A stretch of 35,382 nucleotides of DNA from a virus: positions 1-35,382 of IMG/VR virus record IMGVR_UViG_3300025910_000025. One strand, 5' to 3'. The notes beneath the pieces were generated by a model. That model ran no database searches and was not told the DNA's origin. It saw only the letters and a program-made list of their open reading frames with translations. How positions within the stretch are numbered: position 1 is the first letter of the stretch; every line of letters begins with the position of its first letter. Of the stretch, positions 14,546 through 22,018 are shown in pieces. A program made the translations under genes and the position numbers.

Positions 14546-15268
14546 CTAATCCGTATGCTCATGCATCGGCTGAAACTCAATCCCCGCCGCACGCAGCAGC
14601 CCTTCCAGATAGACGATGTGCTCGCGTTCCTGCTTGCGGTGAAGTGTGATGTGCTGCGCCGCAGACAGCTTCACGAGATTCTCAGGCGCATCATTCGTCG
14701 GATCAGAGTCAATGTGGTGGATCACATTGCCTTGTGTGATTCTCTCATCAGGATGAGTCTCTTGCCAAACGATCCATGCTCGCGGGAAGTAGCGATGCCG
14801 TTCTACTGACCACAGTGATACTCGTCCAGTTTCAGGATCAGTCTTGATACCGCCTCGCCAATTAGGGGCTAGTTCACCGACCCGCCCGCGAGTCTTACCA
14901 GTCTTATCACTGGCATATAGACCCTGGCTAATACGAACACCCCAGTCGTGACTGCCACCCTTCTTGGTCGGCATCTTGTTTTGCCGGTAAGAGCGACGAG
15001 GAATGGCGTAATGGCTCAACCAGCGACGGACCATAGTTTGCGTCACATCGTAGTGCTCGGCCAATTCCCATGTGCTTTTCTGCTTGTACAGAGCAGCAAG
15101 TTCACCACGCGATGGAATGCCCTTCATCGGCGATAACTGCGCCAGCCAGAGTGAAACCGTGGTCTGGTGAACACCAAATCGTGCCGCGATCTGCGTCTGG
15201 CTCAGACCTTCCTCCACGTATAGCCGTCGCAATTCGTCTAGAGATGGTCTAACCTTTGGAGCGGACAT
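14546..15268 (-). CDS. HNH homing-type endonuclease with two N-terminal HTH motifs
   Basis: 240 aa, ATG with GAGGTG 7 nt upstream. Two helix-turn-helix units are visible: LSQTQIAARFGVHQTTVSLW (23-42) and TWELAEHYDVTQTMVRRWLS (about 66-85). A linker with GELAPNWRGGIKTD leads to an HNH module: HHIDSDPTNDAPENLVKLS, then AAQHITLH, with the HH pair, the Asn and the terminal His all present. A Lys/Arg-rich C terminus follows. Phage HNH homing enzymes often sit in introns or free-standing between genes. Here no split gene flanks it, so it is probably free-standing. It has its own promoter (15305-15333) and a structured non-coding region directly downstream. Confidence 0.88.
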   Translation of the reverse strand: MSAPKVRPSLDELRRLYVEEGLSQTQIAARFGVHQTTVSLWLAQLSPMKGIPSRGELAALYKQKSTWELAEHYDVTQTMVRRWLSHYAIPRRSYRQNKMPTKKGGSHDWGVRISQGLYASDKTGKTRGRVGELAPNWRGGIKTDPETGRVSLWSVERHRYFPRAWIVWQETHPDERITQGNVIHHIDSDPTNDAPENLVKLSAAQHITLHRKQEREHIVYLEGLLRAAGIEFQPMHEHTD

Positions 15269-15304
15269 CGAGTAGCACCTCTTTGCGTCTTTCCCAACGC
15301 TAGA

Positions 15305-15333
15305 AGTCTACTCGGTGTCCTTTCTCATGTCAA
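15305..15333 (-). promoter_or_regulatory. Promoter of the HNH endonuclease gene
   Basis: On the minus strand, a perfect -35 TTGACA (15333-15328), a 17-bp spacer and TAGACT (15310-15305) lie 37 bp upstream of the HNH start, in the 89-bp gap after the stop of the 162-aa gene. An independent promoter inside a long late operon is typical of an inserted cassette. Confidence 0.7.
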
Positions 15334-15357
15334 GTGTCTTCGTAACTCCTCGCCGGT

Positions 15358-15846
15358 CTATGCCTCGTCGTACGAGCAGCTCACGGTCTCCTGGGTCCAG
15401 TTCCCCGGGCCGCAGGTCGCATCTACTTGCAGCTGGAATACCGCATATTTGGTCGTGGCCGCTGTGGCGCTGTACGAGCCCGAGTCCCACGTGAGCTTAT
15501 TGCCTGCGGTGAAGTTTACGAAGGTCGTGTTAGCGATGGTGCTGACGGTGGTGACGGGCGTGGTACCCGTGGTATAGGCACCTGTGACCATGAGGGTGGT
15601 GGAAGTCTGTACGGCGCCGTCGCCCCACAGCTTGAAGTTGCTCACGCTGTTGGCGGGTGCGGTATCCACCTTCATCTTGAGCCACTTCTCGTAGGAGTTG
15701 GTTCCTACCGTAATGGGGTTGGCCTGACGGTTGGCGAGGGAGTTCGTCGCGTTATCGGCGGACTCTAGGTCAATGCCTGTAACGACGGCTGACTCGGTAC
15801 CTGCGGCTGATCCGGTGTAGACACGAAATGACAAACTGGCGGCCAT
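15358..15846 (-). CDS. Putative minor structural protein after portal
   Basis: 162 aa, ATG start, 3 bp after the portal stop. The protein is Thr/Ser/Ala-rich and almost entirely predicted beta: SLSFRVYTGSAAGTESAVVT at the start, EKWLKMKVDTAPANSVSNFK in the middle and YAVFQLQVDATCGPGNW near the end. That resembles a single jellyroll or Ig-like virion protein. It is much too short and of the wrong composition for an HK97 major capsid protein, which would be expected in this area. The position right after portal supports a virion component. Confidence 0.6.
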   Translation of the reverse strand: MAASLSFRVYTGSAAGTESAVVTGIDLESADNATNSLANRQANPITVGTNSYEKWLKMKVDTAPANSVSNFKLWGDGAVQTSTTLMVTGAYTTGTTPVTTVSTIANTTFVNFTAGNKLTWDSGSYSATAATTKYAVFQLQVDATCGPGNWTQETVSCSYDEA

Positions 15847-15849
15847 GGT

Positions 15850-17256
15850 CTAGCGGTTTCCTCCGATGACTGGAGCCTCGGTCGCGGCGTTGGCTGGAGC
15901 CTGGGCCTTGGGCTGGCTCACCTGACCATTGGCGGGTTGGGGGGCCGCTCCATTGGCGGCTTTGTTGTTGAGGCCCGCCATCTCGGCGGGGGTTGGAATC
16001 TCAGAAAGGTCTGGAGGGATGCGGACCAAACCCTGAGCTGTGTTCACGATCGGCTGGTTGTACGGATTGTCGAGGTCATTGACATCGCCGAATGGTTCGC
16101 GGCCTTCGTCTACGCGCGCCTCGTTCATCACGCCCCACGAGATGCCGCCAAGCCGACTCTTGTTGATCGTGGCCTGAGCAGTGGTCTCACGGATCGTCAG
16201 GTGCGGGAACTTGAAAGCGAGGTTATTGTCCGGTCCACCGAAGCTCGGATGCCAGACGTACTGCTGGGTCATCTCGTCTTGGAACAGGTCGGCGAGCGGC
16301 CGCAGTCCGCGATCTTCTGACTGTTCGGCCTGCGTATCGGCAGTTGAGCGGTTGATGTCGGACAGAATCCCGAAGTCCTGCACCGACTCGCCGAAGACGA
16401 CGGCGGTCTGCTGGACGTACCACTTCAGCAGTTCCATGAACTGCATATCGCGATTTGAGGGGTGGAACGGGATATACGCGGGACTCTTGCCACCGCCCGT
16501 AATCGCCAGCGCTCCGCCAGAGGTCATATCCTGGTAGAGCTTCGTCTCGAACTTCTCGCGCTCCTCGGGCGGCACTCCTTCGCCGAGATGCAGCAGCCCA
16601 TCAGGAATCGGGAATTCCACTAGGCGACGGTTGTAATCGCTTGCCGCCATCTCGGAAACGATCACGTCACGCAGCACTTCAAGCGGACTGATGCCCAGCG
16701 TCCAGTAGGTGGACGGGTTCTGCATCATGTAGCTCATCTGGGAGTTGCGCCACCCCTGTCCGTGGTATTGGCCGTCTGGATACCAGAAGTAGCGGCGCTC
16801 GTCGTCGTCGCCCTCCCACGTCGTGGAGACACGTACCTTGGCGGCGTCTACCGGCCAGATTTGGACCAGATCGCCGTCGAGCGTCTCAACCCCCTCTGAA
16901 ACTCCGGCATCGAGCGTCATCAGATCGTCAATGACCCGTGTGGCGAAGGCTCGGAAGGAACGATCACGCGGGTTGGGATGTGCGAACAGGTCGCTGATCC
17001 TTGCGGCGAGCCGCTTGGAGTACGGTCGGTTCACATCGAACGGGCCAATCTCGAAGTCGGCAGATGCAATCTGATTCTTGCGAATGTCAATCGCGCCGCG
17101 AATCCACGGATTGGATTTGGCCCACTGGCGATATGCCTGCGTGTTGGTCTTGAACGCTCGGTTCTGAGAGATGGCGATGGACGCCATGGTCGAAGGACTA
17201 CGATCCACGGCTTTCGGCCCGAGAGCACGGGTCAGCCAGTCAACGACGATCCCCAT
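15850..17256 (-). CDS. Phage portal protein
   Basis: 468 aa, ATG start, ending 3 bp before the next gene and starting 3 bp after TerL. It has the SPP1/HK97-type portal pattern: NPWIRGAIDIRKNQIA near residue 50, LTLDAGVSEGVETLDGDLVQ-like wing strands (about 113-131), and SPLEVLRDVIVSEMAASDYNR, the helix region that precedes the clip. FGILSDINRSTADTQAEQSE is a recurring portal motif, and the C terminus is Pro/Ala/Asn-rich and disordered. Twelve copies form the ring at the capsid vertex through which DNA is packaged. The position immediately after TerL is the usual gene order. Confidence 0.92.
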   Translation of the reverse strand: MGIVVDWLTRALGPKAVDRSPSTMASIAISQNRAFKTNTQAYRQWAKSNPWIRGAIDIRKNQIASADFEIGPFDVNRPYSKRLAARISDLFAHPNPRDRSFRAFATRVIDDLMTLDAGVSEGVETLDGDLVQIWPVDAAKVRVSTTWEGDDDERRYFWYPDGQYHGQGWRNSQMSYMMQNPSTYWTLGISPLEVLRDVIVSEMAASDYNRRLVEFPIPDGLLHLGEGVPPEEREKFETKLYQDMTSGGALAITGGGKSPAYIPFHPSNRDMQFMELLKWYVQQTAVVFGESVQDFGILSDINRSTADTQAEQSEDRGLRPLADLFQDEMTQQYVWHPSFGGPDNNLAFKFPHLTIRETTAQATINKSRLGGISWGVMNEARVDEGREPFGDVNDLDNPYNQPIVNTAQGLVRIPPDLSEIPTPAEMAGLNNKAANGAAPQPANGQVSQPKAQAPANAATEAPVIGGNR

Positions 17257-17258
17257 GC

Positions 17259-18761
17259 TTACCTCATCTGCCCAAAGTGACCGGATATGGTGCGCTGCAT
17301 TGCTCGCTTGAGCATGTCGGATTCGGCGGTCTTGAGTGCTTCACGAGCCTTCTCGGGATCGACCGGCTTCGGCCCGCGAGCGATATTCAGATCGGAGGGC
17401 TTCACGACGCTGAATGAGAAGTCTGAGCCGCCCAAATCCATCGCGAAGCCCAGCGCGTCAACGAAGTCATCGTGGCCCATCGGGAATTTCATCAGCTCAT
17501 CCACGAAATCCGAACCCTGAAGCGAGGAATGGAGCCAGACCTTATGCGCCTCAAAGCGTGCAGCGACAGCGCGAGCACGGGTCATCTTATCGGTATCGGT
17601 CTTCTTCGGAACAACGGGGATACGCGGGTAGTCGCGCATTAGCTCCTGCACGAGAAGTGACTGGGCTTGGACCGACTCCACCTTGACGGCTGAAATCTGA
17701 GGAAACGCTTGATAGCCGCTGTTCACGAACGCGGCGTGACCACCTTCCATCTTGTCCCGCTGGGCTGCCAGCACAAAGAAATCACCCCTTCGGTTCTCGG
17801 CTAGAGTCACCCGAGCCGTGAAGTCGGCTCGCTCGCGAGTGCTCATGGCGAGGTCCACGCCCATGCGGTGCGTGTAGTCTCCATCGGGCATGAGCAGATA
17901 GCCATGGCGATCAGCCAGTGCCGGATCAGTGTCAAACCACTGGAGCCAAGTCTTCTGGAAGACGTTGCCCTCCATCATCGCCGAAATGTCATTGAGATAA
18001 GCGCAGGCGAACATCGGGCCGCCCATGTTCTCTTTGTAACTCAGCAGCTTGTCAACCGGCCATACCTCGGGCCAGTAGGACCGATACTCTCCACCATCGA
18101 GGGTTAGCGCACCTTCTACCCTGTGTCTCCAGCCCTTCCCCTTGGGCTTGGGATCAATAAGCACCTGGTGAATGTCGTCCTCGGCCCAGCGAGTACCGAT
18201 GTCAAGTACCACACCGTCAGCAGATAAACACGGGTAGGCGGTCTTCCACATCCACTGGTTGATGCGCTCGCGCTGGTCAGTGGTAGCTGAGTTTTCGTCG
18301 TCAATCACGTCATCGAGCAGCAGGATGTCGAACCGTTTGGAAACGACCTGACCTCCCACGCCTCCGGCGAACAAGGTCACATCCTTGGAACCTTCCCAGC
18401 GGCTTCCGGCTCGCAACCAGGCAGCGTCGGTCCATTTGGTGTCGCTGACGAGATGGCCGAATACCTCCTTGAAACGCTCATTGCGCTCCAGCGTGAGCCG
18501 AATGCCACGGCTCATGTCAAAGGCACGCTCGGCAGTCTTACTGAACAGACCGACCCGCAGATCAGGATTCTTGGCGATCAGCCAGGACAACAGGATCGTG
18601 GTCACCCACGTCGTCTTGGCAGCGCCGCGCGGCTCAAGATCGACCGAGTTGATCCGCTTCCCAATGCCCTCTAAGCAGAACTCCACCATCTCGCGGTGGT
18701 GCGCGGCTGGCTCGTAGCCAAAGACGTATTCGCCATAACGGAATACGTCAGTCGGGGCCAT
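17259..18761 (-). CDS. terL: Terminase large subunit (packaging ATPase and nuclease)
   Basis: 500 aa from the ATG at 18761, giving a 14-bp overlap with TerS; a TTG at 18917 would extend it to 552 aa but needs a 170-bp overlap and a low-complexity Ser/Ala leader. Early GYEPAAHHREMVEF precedes a deviant Walker A, LEPRGAAKTTW. Walker B is FDILLLDDVIDDE, followed by the coupling/adenine region DIGTRWAEDD. The RNase H-like nuclease domain shows MGVDLAMS, VESVQAQ and the final acid pair in GHDDFVDALG. It cuts concatemers and pumps DNA through the portal. The deviant P-loop is common in terminases. Confidence 0.93.
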   Translation of the reverse strand: MAPTDVFRYGEYVFGYEPAAHHREMVEFCLEGIGKRINSVDLEPRGAAKTTWVTTILLSWLIAKNPDLRVGLFSKTAERAFDMSRGIRLTLERNERFKEVFGHLVSDTKWTDAAWLRAGSRWEGSKDVTLFAGGVGGQVVSKRFDILLLDDVIDDENSATTDQRERINQWMWKTAYPCLSADGVVLDIGTRWAEDDIHQVLIDPKPKGKGWRHRVEGALTLDGGEYRSYWPEVWPVDKLLSYKENMGGPMFACAYLNDISAMMEGNVFQKTWLQWFDTDPALADRHGYLLMPDGDYTHRMGVDLAMSTRERADFTARVTLAENRRGDFFVLAAQRDKMEGGHAAFVNSGYQAFPQISAVKVESVQAQSLLVQELMRDYPRIPVVPKKTDTDKMTRARAVAARFEAHKVWLHSSLQGSDFVDELMKFPMGHDDFVDALGFAMDLGGSDFSFSVVKPSDLNIARGPKPVDPEKAREALKTAESDMLKRAMQRTISGHFGQMR

Positions 18762-19287
18762 CTCCTTGTTCAGAGCTTGGAGAAACGCCGTCGCCTGTTG
18801 CGGCGTCAGGGAGGGCAGCTCTTGCGGCTCGCTCGAAGCGTTCGAGCTGGCCGAGATCGAAGCTGTGGAGGTTGAGGCCAAGGCTTCGTTCCTCCCTTCG
18901 CTCGGTGGGCTCACCAATGATGACGCGAGTCAGTTCGGCGACCAGCTTGAAGTCTCGGACGCTGATCGGCGTCTCGCCATCGTCGATCTTCTTCTGCCAG
19001 ATCGGCATCTGCTTTTCAAAGAGAGTCAGGACCTTATCGCCGATGTCCAGCATCTGCATGTTGCGGGCCGCGAGCTTGACTGCATCGCGGCTGCTCATCA
19101 AGTCGTAGGCTTTGGTGCTCAGAGAAGCGCGATATGCAGCGCGCTTCGATTCCCAGCCATTGAGCCGCGAGACTCTCGCGATCGTGGATTGGCTCATCCC
19201 CTCGTCGCGGGAAATCTGGCGCAGGCTCATGGAACCCGTCACGTACTCGGCTTCGAGGCGCGCGAAGTCCTTACCGCTTCGCGGCAT
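18748..19287 (-). CDS. terS: Terminase small subunit
   Basis: 179 aa from the ATG at 19287, chosen because MPRSGKDFARLEAEYV starts the conserved part; a longer frame to 19362 overlaps the previous gene heavily. An HTH is clear: MSLRQISRDEGMSQSTIARV, then SRLNGWESKRAAYR, as in TerS DNA-recognition domains. A long helical oligomerisation region follows (NMQMLDIGDKVLTLFEKQMP). The C-terminal tail is acidic and Ser-rich, suited to contact with TerL. It recognises the packaging start site. It is directly followed by TerL. Confidence 0.82.
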   Translation of the reverse strand: MPRSGKDFARLEAEYVTGSMSLRQISRDEGMSQSTIARVSRLNGWESKRAAYRASLSTKAYDLMSSRDAVKLAARNMQMLDIGDKVLTLFEKQMPIWQKKIDDGETPISVRDFKLVAELTRVIIGEPTERREERSLGLNLHSFDLGQLERFERAARAALPDAATGDGVSPSSEQGDGPD

Positions 19288-19642
19288 TTCGCTTCTGCAA
19301 TGAGTTTCGCACAATCTGGGCTGCTCGCGACTTGGACATGTGAAACACGAATCCCAGATCAAGCGTACTGATTCCGGTCATGTACATCGCGACAAGAATA
19401 GCGTCGCGGTCCAGCAACGCTGAACAGAGCGGGCAATGGAGCACAATCCCAGTCCGCGGTCCGCCACGGCAGCGAAGGCAGTACGGACGCTGACTGCGGC
19501 CCTTGATGCGGCCGCAGTGTTGGCACTTTGGGTAGTAGTACCAGAATTTACCATCCGGTCGGCGCTCTCGGACTCGCCCATCAGGCAGAGCCTCTACCGC
19601 CAGTTTCGGTGTCTTCGCTTGATCTGAGCGAAGGAGCGCCAT
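19271..19642 (-). CDS. Zinc-finger/HTH protein
   Basis: 123 aa from ATG 19642 with GAGG 5 nt upstream; a longer frame to 19759 lies inside the neighbour. It contains three Cys pairs: CQHC (about 51-54), CLRC (about 66-69) and CPLC (about 81-84), giving at least one zinc ribbon. The C terminus has a helix-turn-helix-like segment, STLDLGFVFHMSKSRAAQIV, where D-L-G...S-K-S-R-A matches sigma70 region 4/HTH patterns. It probably binds DNA. It lies just upstream of TerS and overlaps it by 17 bp, so it could be a late-gene regulator or packaging accessory; both are guesses. Confidence 0.6.
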   Translation of the reverse strand: MALLRSDQAKTPKLAVEALPDGRVRERRPDGKFWYYYPKCQHCGRIKGRSQRPYCLRCRGGPRTGIVLHCPLCSALLDRDAILVAMYMTGISTLDLGFVFHMSKSRAAQIVRNSLQKRNAAKR

Positions 19643-19830
19643 GAGTCCTCGATATTCTTGGGATGCGGCAATTGTTCGTCTTCGGCCTGTTCCAGCACGC
19701 ACGCCGCACAGAGAATGGTGCCGTTCACATAATTGCCGCGGGAGATTTGCTTGCCGCAACTAGCGCAGGAAAGCATCAGAGGGGACAGCAATGCAAAGGG
19801 TGACCCGCTCGACTGTCGAGGGAGAGGCAT
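19594..19830 (-). CDS. Small zinc-binding protein
   Basis: 78 aa from ATG 19830; an internal ATG at 19776 (MLSCASCGKQ) would give 60 aa and neither start has a good Shine-Dalgarno. CASC and, 17 residues later, CAAC form a compact treble-clef-type zinc site (CASCGKQ...NGTILCAACV). The C terminus is basic (KRRHRNWR). It overlaps the next gene by 49 bp, which is long but possible. The function is not known; small zinc proteins like this often act as regulators or nuclease accessory factors. Confidence 0.5.
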   Translation of the reverse strand: MPLPRQSSGSPFALLSPLMLSCASCGKQISRGNYVNGTILCAACVLEQAEDEQLPHPKNIEDSWRSFAQIKRRHRNWR

Positions 19831-19862
19831 GTTTCATTAGGAACTTCCGCGTAGCGGCGACA

Positions 19863-20087
19863 TCATGACGTGGAAACTTGCTCAGTGTCAAGCGTGGCGA
19901 CGCGGTACCAGTCATTTGCACCTTCCGCGTAGCGCCAGCGGGTCATAATCGCGTCGTCGGTGATGTTCAAACTGCCGTCCGAGGCAATCCAGACCGTTTT
20001 GACGCCATCGTGGTGTGAAACGAAGCCGAGCACCAAAATCGGTCGCTCAGACCACGCAAGCCACGCTTTCATCGGTTCAGGAAGCAT
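19863..20087 (-). CDS. Hypothetical small protein
   Basis: 74 aa, starting MLPEPMKAWLAWSERPILVL, then VSHHDGVKTVWIASDGSLNI and TRWRYAEGANDWYRVATLD. It reads as a small beta-barrel-like protein of the kind common in phage operons, without recognised motifs. The 2-bp spacing to the upstream gene supports it. A 13-bp direct repeat, CTTCCGCGTAGCG, occurs within its coding region (19922-19934) and again just downstream (19844-19856). Confidence 0.5.
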   Translation of the reverse strand: MLPEPMKAWLAWSERPILVLGFVSHHDGVKTVWIASDGSLNITDDAIMTRWRYAEGANDWYRVATLDTEQVSTS

Positions 20088-20089
20088 AT

Positions 20090-20350
20090 TCAGCCCTTTT
20101 TCCTGATTGAAACAGGTTCTGAGTCGTTTTCGCTCTTTCTGCGGCGATCATGGGTAATTCGCTGCCGTTCCTTGGCTGAATCGAGCACGCCGAGCGCCCA
20201 CGGATCAGATAATTGGTAGCCCGTCAGCCATTCCGCGGACAATGCTTCCATCAGATTCGTGGCCGAGATACCTGCTTGGAAGGCGGCGATGCGGATGCGG
20301 TGCCATGTCTGGCCGTTCAGCCGCAGTCCGACCTGGGTTTTCGTATTCAT
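20090..20350 (-). CDS. Small putative DNA-binding protein (ribbon-helix-helix-like)
   Basis: 86 aa from ATG 20350, in an ATGA overlap with the previous stop. KTQVGLRLNGQTWHRIRIAA is a beta strand followed by a helix, and AFQAGISATNLMEALSAEWL a second helix, the order seen in Arc/CopG ribbon-helix-helix proteins. A basic C terminus (RITHDRRRK...SIRKKG) follows. Proteins of this type dimerise and insert paired strands in the DNA major groove. A regulator role is inferred. Confidence 0.55.
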   Translation of the reverse strand: MNTKTQVGLRLNGQTWHRIRIAAFQAGISATNLMEALSAEWLTGYQLSDPWALGVLDSAKERQRITHDRRRKSENDSEPVSIRKKG

Positions 20351-20661
20351 GGCCGCATGGCTGCCATTCGATGAGCGAGCCATACAGAAAATCTACGCCG
20401 CCGCTCATCTGCTACTGAATCTTCGGACTCCAGCTCGATAGTCTCAACATGCCCGTCAGGGAAGGCCCACTCTCGGACATGGAGATTACGAGCGCCGGTC
20501 CCCCCTTCTGGCCCGCTACCCTTGTCAATTTCCCATGCAAGAGCTAAGCCGAGCGGCCAGAAGAACTTTTGATTGGCCTTCATAAGCACGCCATTGTCGG
20601 CAAGCTCCTGAAGATCGCTGATGACGAATCGCGGCTCGCTGACGGCTTGTGCCTTACCCAT
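20347..20661 (-). CDS. Hypothetical protein from a leaderless mRNA
   Basis: 104 aa, ATG at 20661. A -10 element TATCAT (20675-20670) lies only 8 nt before the ATG, so the mRNA is probably leaderless, and there is no Shine-Dalgarno. Regions include RFVISDLQELADNGVLMKAN and LALAWEIDKGSG. A Gly-rich loop and then REWAFPDGHVETIELESED follow. No family is recognised. It forms a small unit with the ribbon-helix-helix-like gene, coupled by ATGA. Confidence 0.55.
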   Translation of the reverse strand: MGKAQAVSEPRFVISDLQELADNGVLMKANQKFFWPLGLALAWEIDKGSGPEGGTGARNLHVREWAFPDGHVETIELESEDSVADERRRRFSVWLAHRMAAMRP

Positions 20662-20669
20662 GGGCTAGC

Positions 20670-20697
20670 ATGATACCAAACGGGTCAAGGATGGTAA
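20670..20697 (-). promoter_or_regulatory. Leaderless promoter, TATCATGCTA type
   Basis: The -10 TATCAT (20675-20670) is followed 8 nt later by the ATG of the 104-aa gene. A weak -35, TTACCA (20697-20692), lies 16 bp upstream. The decamer TATCATGCTA is identical at 14511-14520 and 34368-34377. Confidence 0.55.
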
Positions 20698-21071
20698 GCC
20701 GTGTTCGGAATCAGTGTAGTCGAGAGCCGCTGAACGTCCACTTCGTAGAGTCCAGTGCTCACCGAAAGTCCAAGAGCTTCGACCACACCGTATTGCAGAT
20801 CGATGATGCGATGCGGCACTGAGGAATCGGGCACAAGGCAAAAACACCAATCAACAACGGGAGCGACCACGGTCTTTCCGGTTTGCAGCGATGTGATCTT
20901 GACGGAACCGCAGCCAGAAGTGTGGCGCAGGGTCCACGTACAGAAGTGCATCGCAACCCCATTACCTGGACCGTACTCAGAAGCAATGCCTGTCTCGGCG
21001 CTGATCGGGGTTGCCGCTATGAGGAGGACGAGAATAGCGGCGCTAGTTGAGTTTCGCAGAAGGCGGATCAC
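20685..21071 (-). CDS. Secreted RlpA/expansin-like double-psi beta-barrel protein
   Basis: 128 aa. Residues 1-25 are a signal peptide (MIRLLRNSTSAAILVLLIAA then SA). The mature domain begins ETGIASEYGPGNGVAMHFC and continues with SGCGSVKITSLQTGKTVVAPVVD, where the Tyr/Gly start, the G-x-V-x-V strand and V-V-D match RlpA-like double-psi barrels. IIDLQYGVVEALG corresponds to the final DLS...F/A-region helix. Cys residues may form disulfides after export. RlpA is a lytic transglycosylase or wall-binding protein. The catalytic state here is uncertain. It may help loosen the cell wall. Confidence 0.68.
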   Translation of the reverse strand: MIRLLRNSTSAAILVLLIAATPISAETGIASEYGPGNGVAMHFCTWTLRHTSGCGSVKITSLQTGKTVVAPVVDWCFCLVPDSSVPHRIIDLQYGVVEALGLSVSTGLYEVDVQRLSTTLIPNTAYHP

Positions 21072-21282
21072 TAGGCAGTCCTCGTACGGATTCCATGATG
21101 CGGTCGCGTAGCAAAGATTCGTTCACAGATAGAGTGTCGGCGTTGAGCCGCAGAACTTCCTCCAGCAGCGCTCTCTGCTTCGAGACTAACCGCGACCATT
21201 TGACGGCGAGCTGGAACCACAGCGCCGCAATGATCCAGCCAAGCGCCGCAATAACGATAAGCGCCGCTATTAGCGGGCTCAC
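21043..21282 (-). CDS. Small membrane protein with coiled-coil tail
   Basis: 79 aa with one strong transmembrane segment at about residues 4-25 (LIAALIVIAALGWIIAALWF), then a basic, heptad-like helix (KWSRLVSKQRALLEEVLRLN) to about residue 62. Such an N-in membrane anchor with a coiled coil recalls i-spanin or lysis-inhibitor topologies, but it is distant from the lysis genes. It overlaps the RlpA-like gene by 29 bp, so they are probably coordinately translated and may work together at the envelope. Confidence 0.6.
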   Translation of the reverse strand: MSPLIAALIVIAALGWIIAALWFQLAVKWSRLVSKQRALLEEVLRLNADTLSVNESLLRDRIMESVRGLPSDPPSAKLN

Positions 21283-21548
21283 TCCGGTTCCTCCGCTGAG
21301 AAGGTGGATCTGCGGCGCACGACGACGGGGACCGCCTGCGGGACTCGCCAGCCAAATGGCTCGGCTTGAAGATCAGGGCGGCGCCGAATGTACCCGTAAT
21401 GCTGCTCGATGTAGGTTCGGGCCTCGCGGCGCGTCTGGAACAGGGTGAAGTTTGGCTCGCCACTAGGACGCCACTGCAAGTACCGCTGCTCGCCATCCAA
21501 GAGGTTCCGGCTGTGCCACTCAACGCCCCATGCCCGCAACTCACTCAC
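21279..21548 (-). CDS. Hypothetical phage protein
   Basis: 89 aa. A beta-rich N-terminal part (GVEWHSRNLLDGEQRYLQWR) is followed by a helix (QTRREARTYIEQHYGYIRR) and an Arg/Pro-rich C terminus (VVVRRRSTFSAEEPE). The layout resembles the many small proteins of about 90 aa in actinophage early or middle operons. It overlaps both neighbours by 4 bp. The function is unknown. Confidence 0.5.
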   Translation of the reverse strand: MSELRAWGVEWHSRNLLDGEQRYLQWRPSGEPNFTLFQTRREARTYIEQHYGYIRRRPDLQAEPFGWRVPQAVPVVVRRRSTFSAEEPE

Positions 21549-22018
21549 CCCTCATCCTCCACGGCTGGCGGGTTGGCGGCCTCGTAAACCTTGGCGAGGG
21601 CTACGGCCGCTGATCGAATCGCCTTATCGTCATAGCCTCCGACGGCGACCTTCCATGCCCGCGCCAGCCGTTCTACGTCTATCCCTCTGGGCTCGGCCCT
21701 ATGCGCTGGGTCGTGCTCTTTGCAGTCAGCGATGCCCAAGTGATAACCCTCGTTGCTGGCTAGGTCGTACATCTCGTCCTCGATGGCGAGGATGGCTGGT
21801 AAGACGACGCTCTGAAGGGCAGCGATCTCTTCGGCTGATCCGAACACGGCCGTTGATTTCAGCAAGTCGCGGCCCGCGACAGTGGCGGGTAGGGGCCAGC
21901 TAATGATCCTATGCGGCCTGTGATCTGATCGCAGAAGATGATTCGCGGCGTTGTCGACTAGGACAGAGGCACCGCAGATGCATGTAACCCGGCCCGCAGC
22001 CGTTCTCGGCGTTCTCAT
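21545..22018 (-). CDS. Hypothetical protein
   Basis: 157 aa. CICGASVLVDNAANHLLRSDHR near the N terminus has two Cys and two His in a zinc-finger-like spacing (C-x-C...H...H). The middle is helical (EEIAALQSVVLPAILAIEDE), and LASNEGYHLGIADCKEHDP adds a further Cys/His. The C-terminal region RSAAVALAKVYEAANPP is helical. It may bind zinc and is otherwise unrecognised. It overlaps both neighbours by 4 bp. Confidence 0.5.
   Translation of the reverse strand: MRTPRTAAGRVTCICGASVLVDNAANHLLRSDHRPHRIISWPLPATVAGRDLLKSTAVFGSAEEIAALQSVVLPAILAIEDEMYDLASNEGYHLGIADCKEHDPAHRAEPRGIDVERLARAWKVAVGGYDDKAIRSAAVALAKVYEAANPPAVEDEG

Noticed and set aside
13442-15846. Group I intron with HNH ORF interrupting a gene
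   Set aside because: The genes on both sides have their own start and stop (162-aa gene stop at 15358; start at 13759 with a Shine-Dalgarno), and no clear P7 (R/S) core was seen. Kept only as a check in the finding.
18762-18917. TerL extended to the TTG at 18917
   Set aside because: It would overlap TerS by 170 bp, begins with a rare TTG and adds a Ser/Ala-rich stretch that is a shadow of TerS coding.
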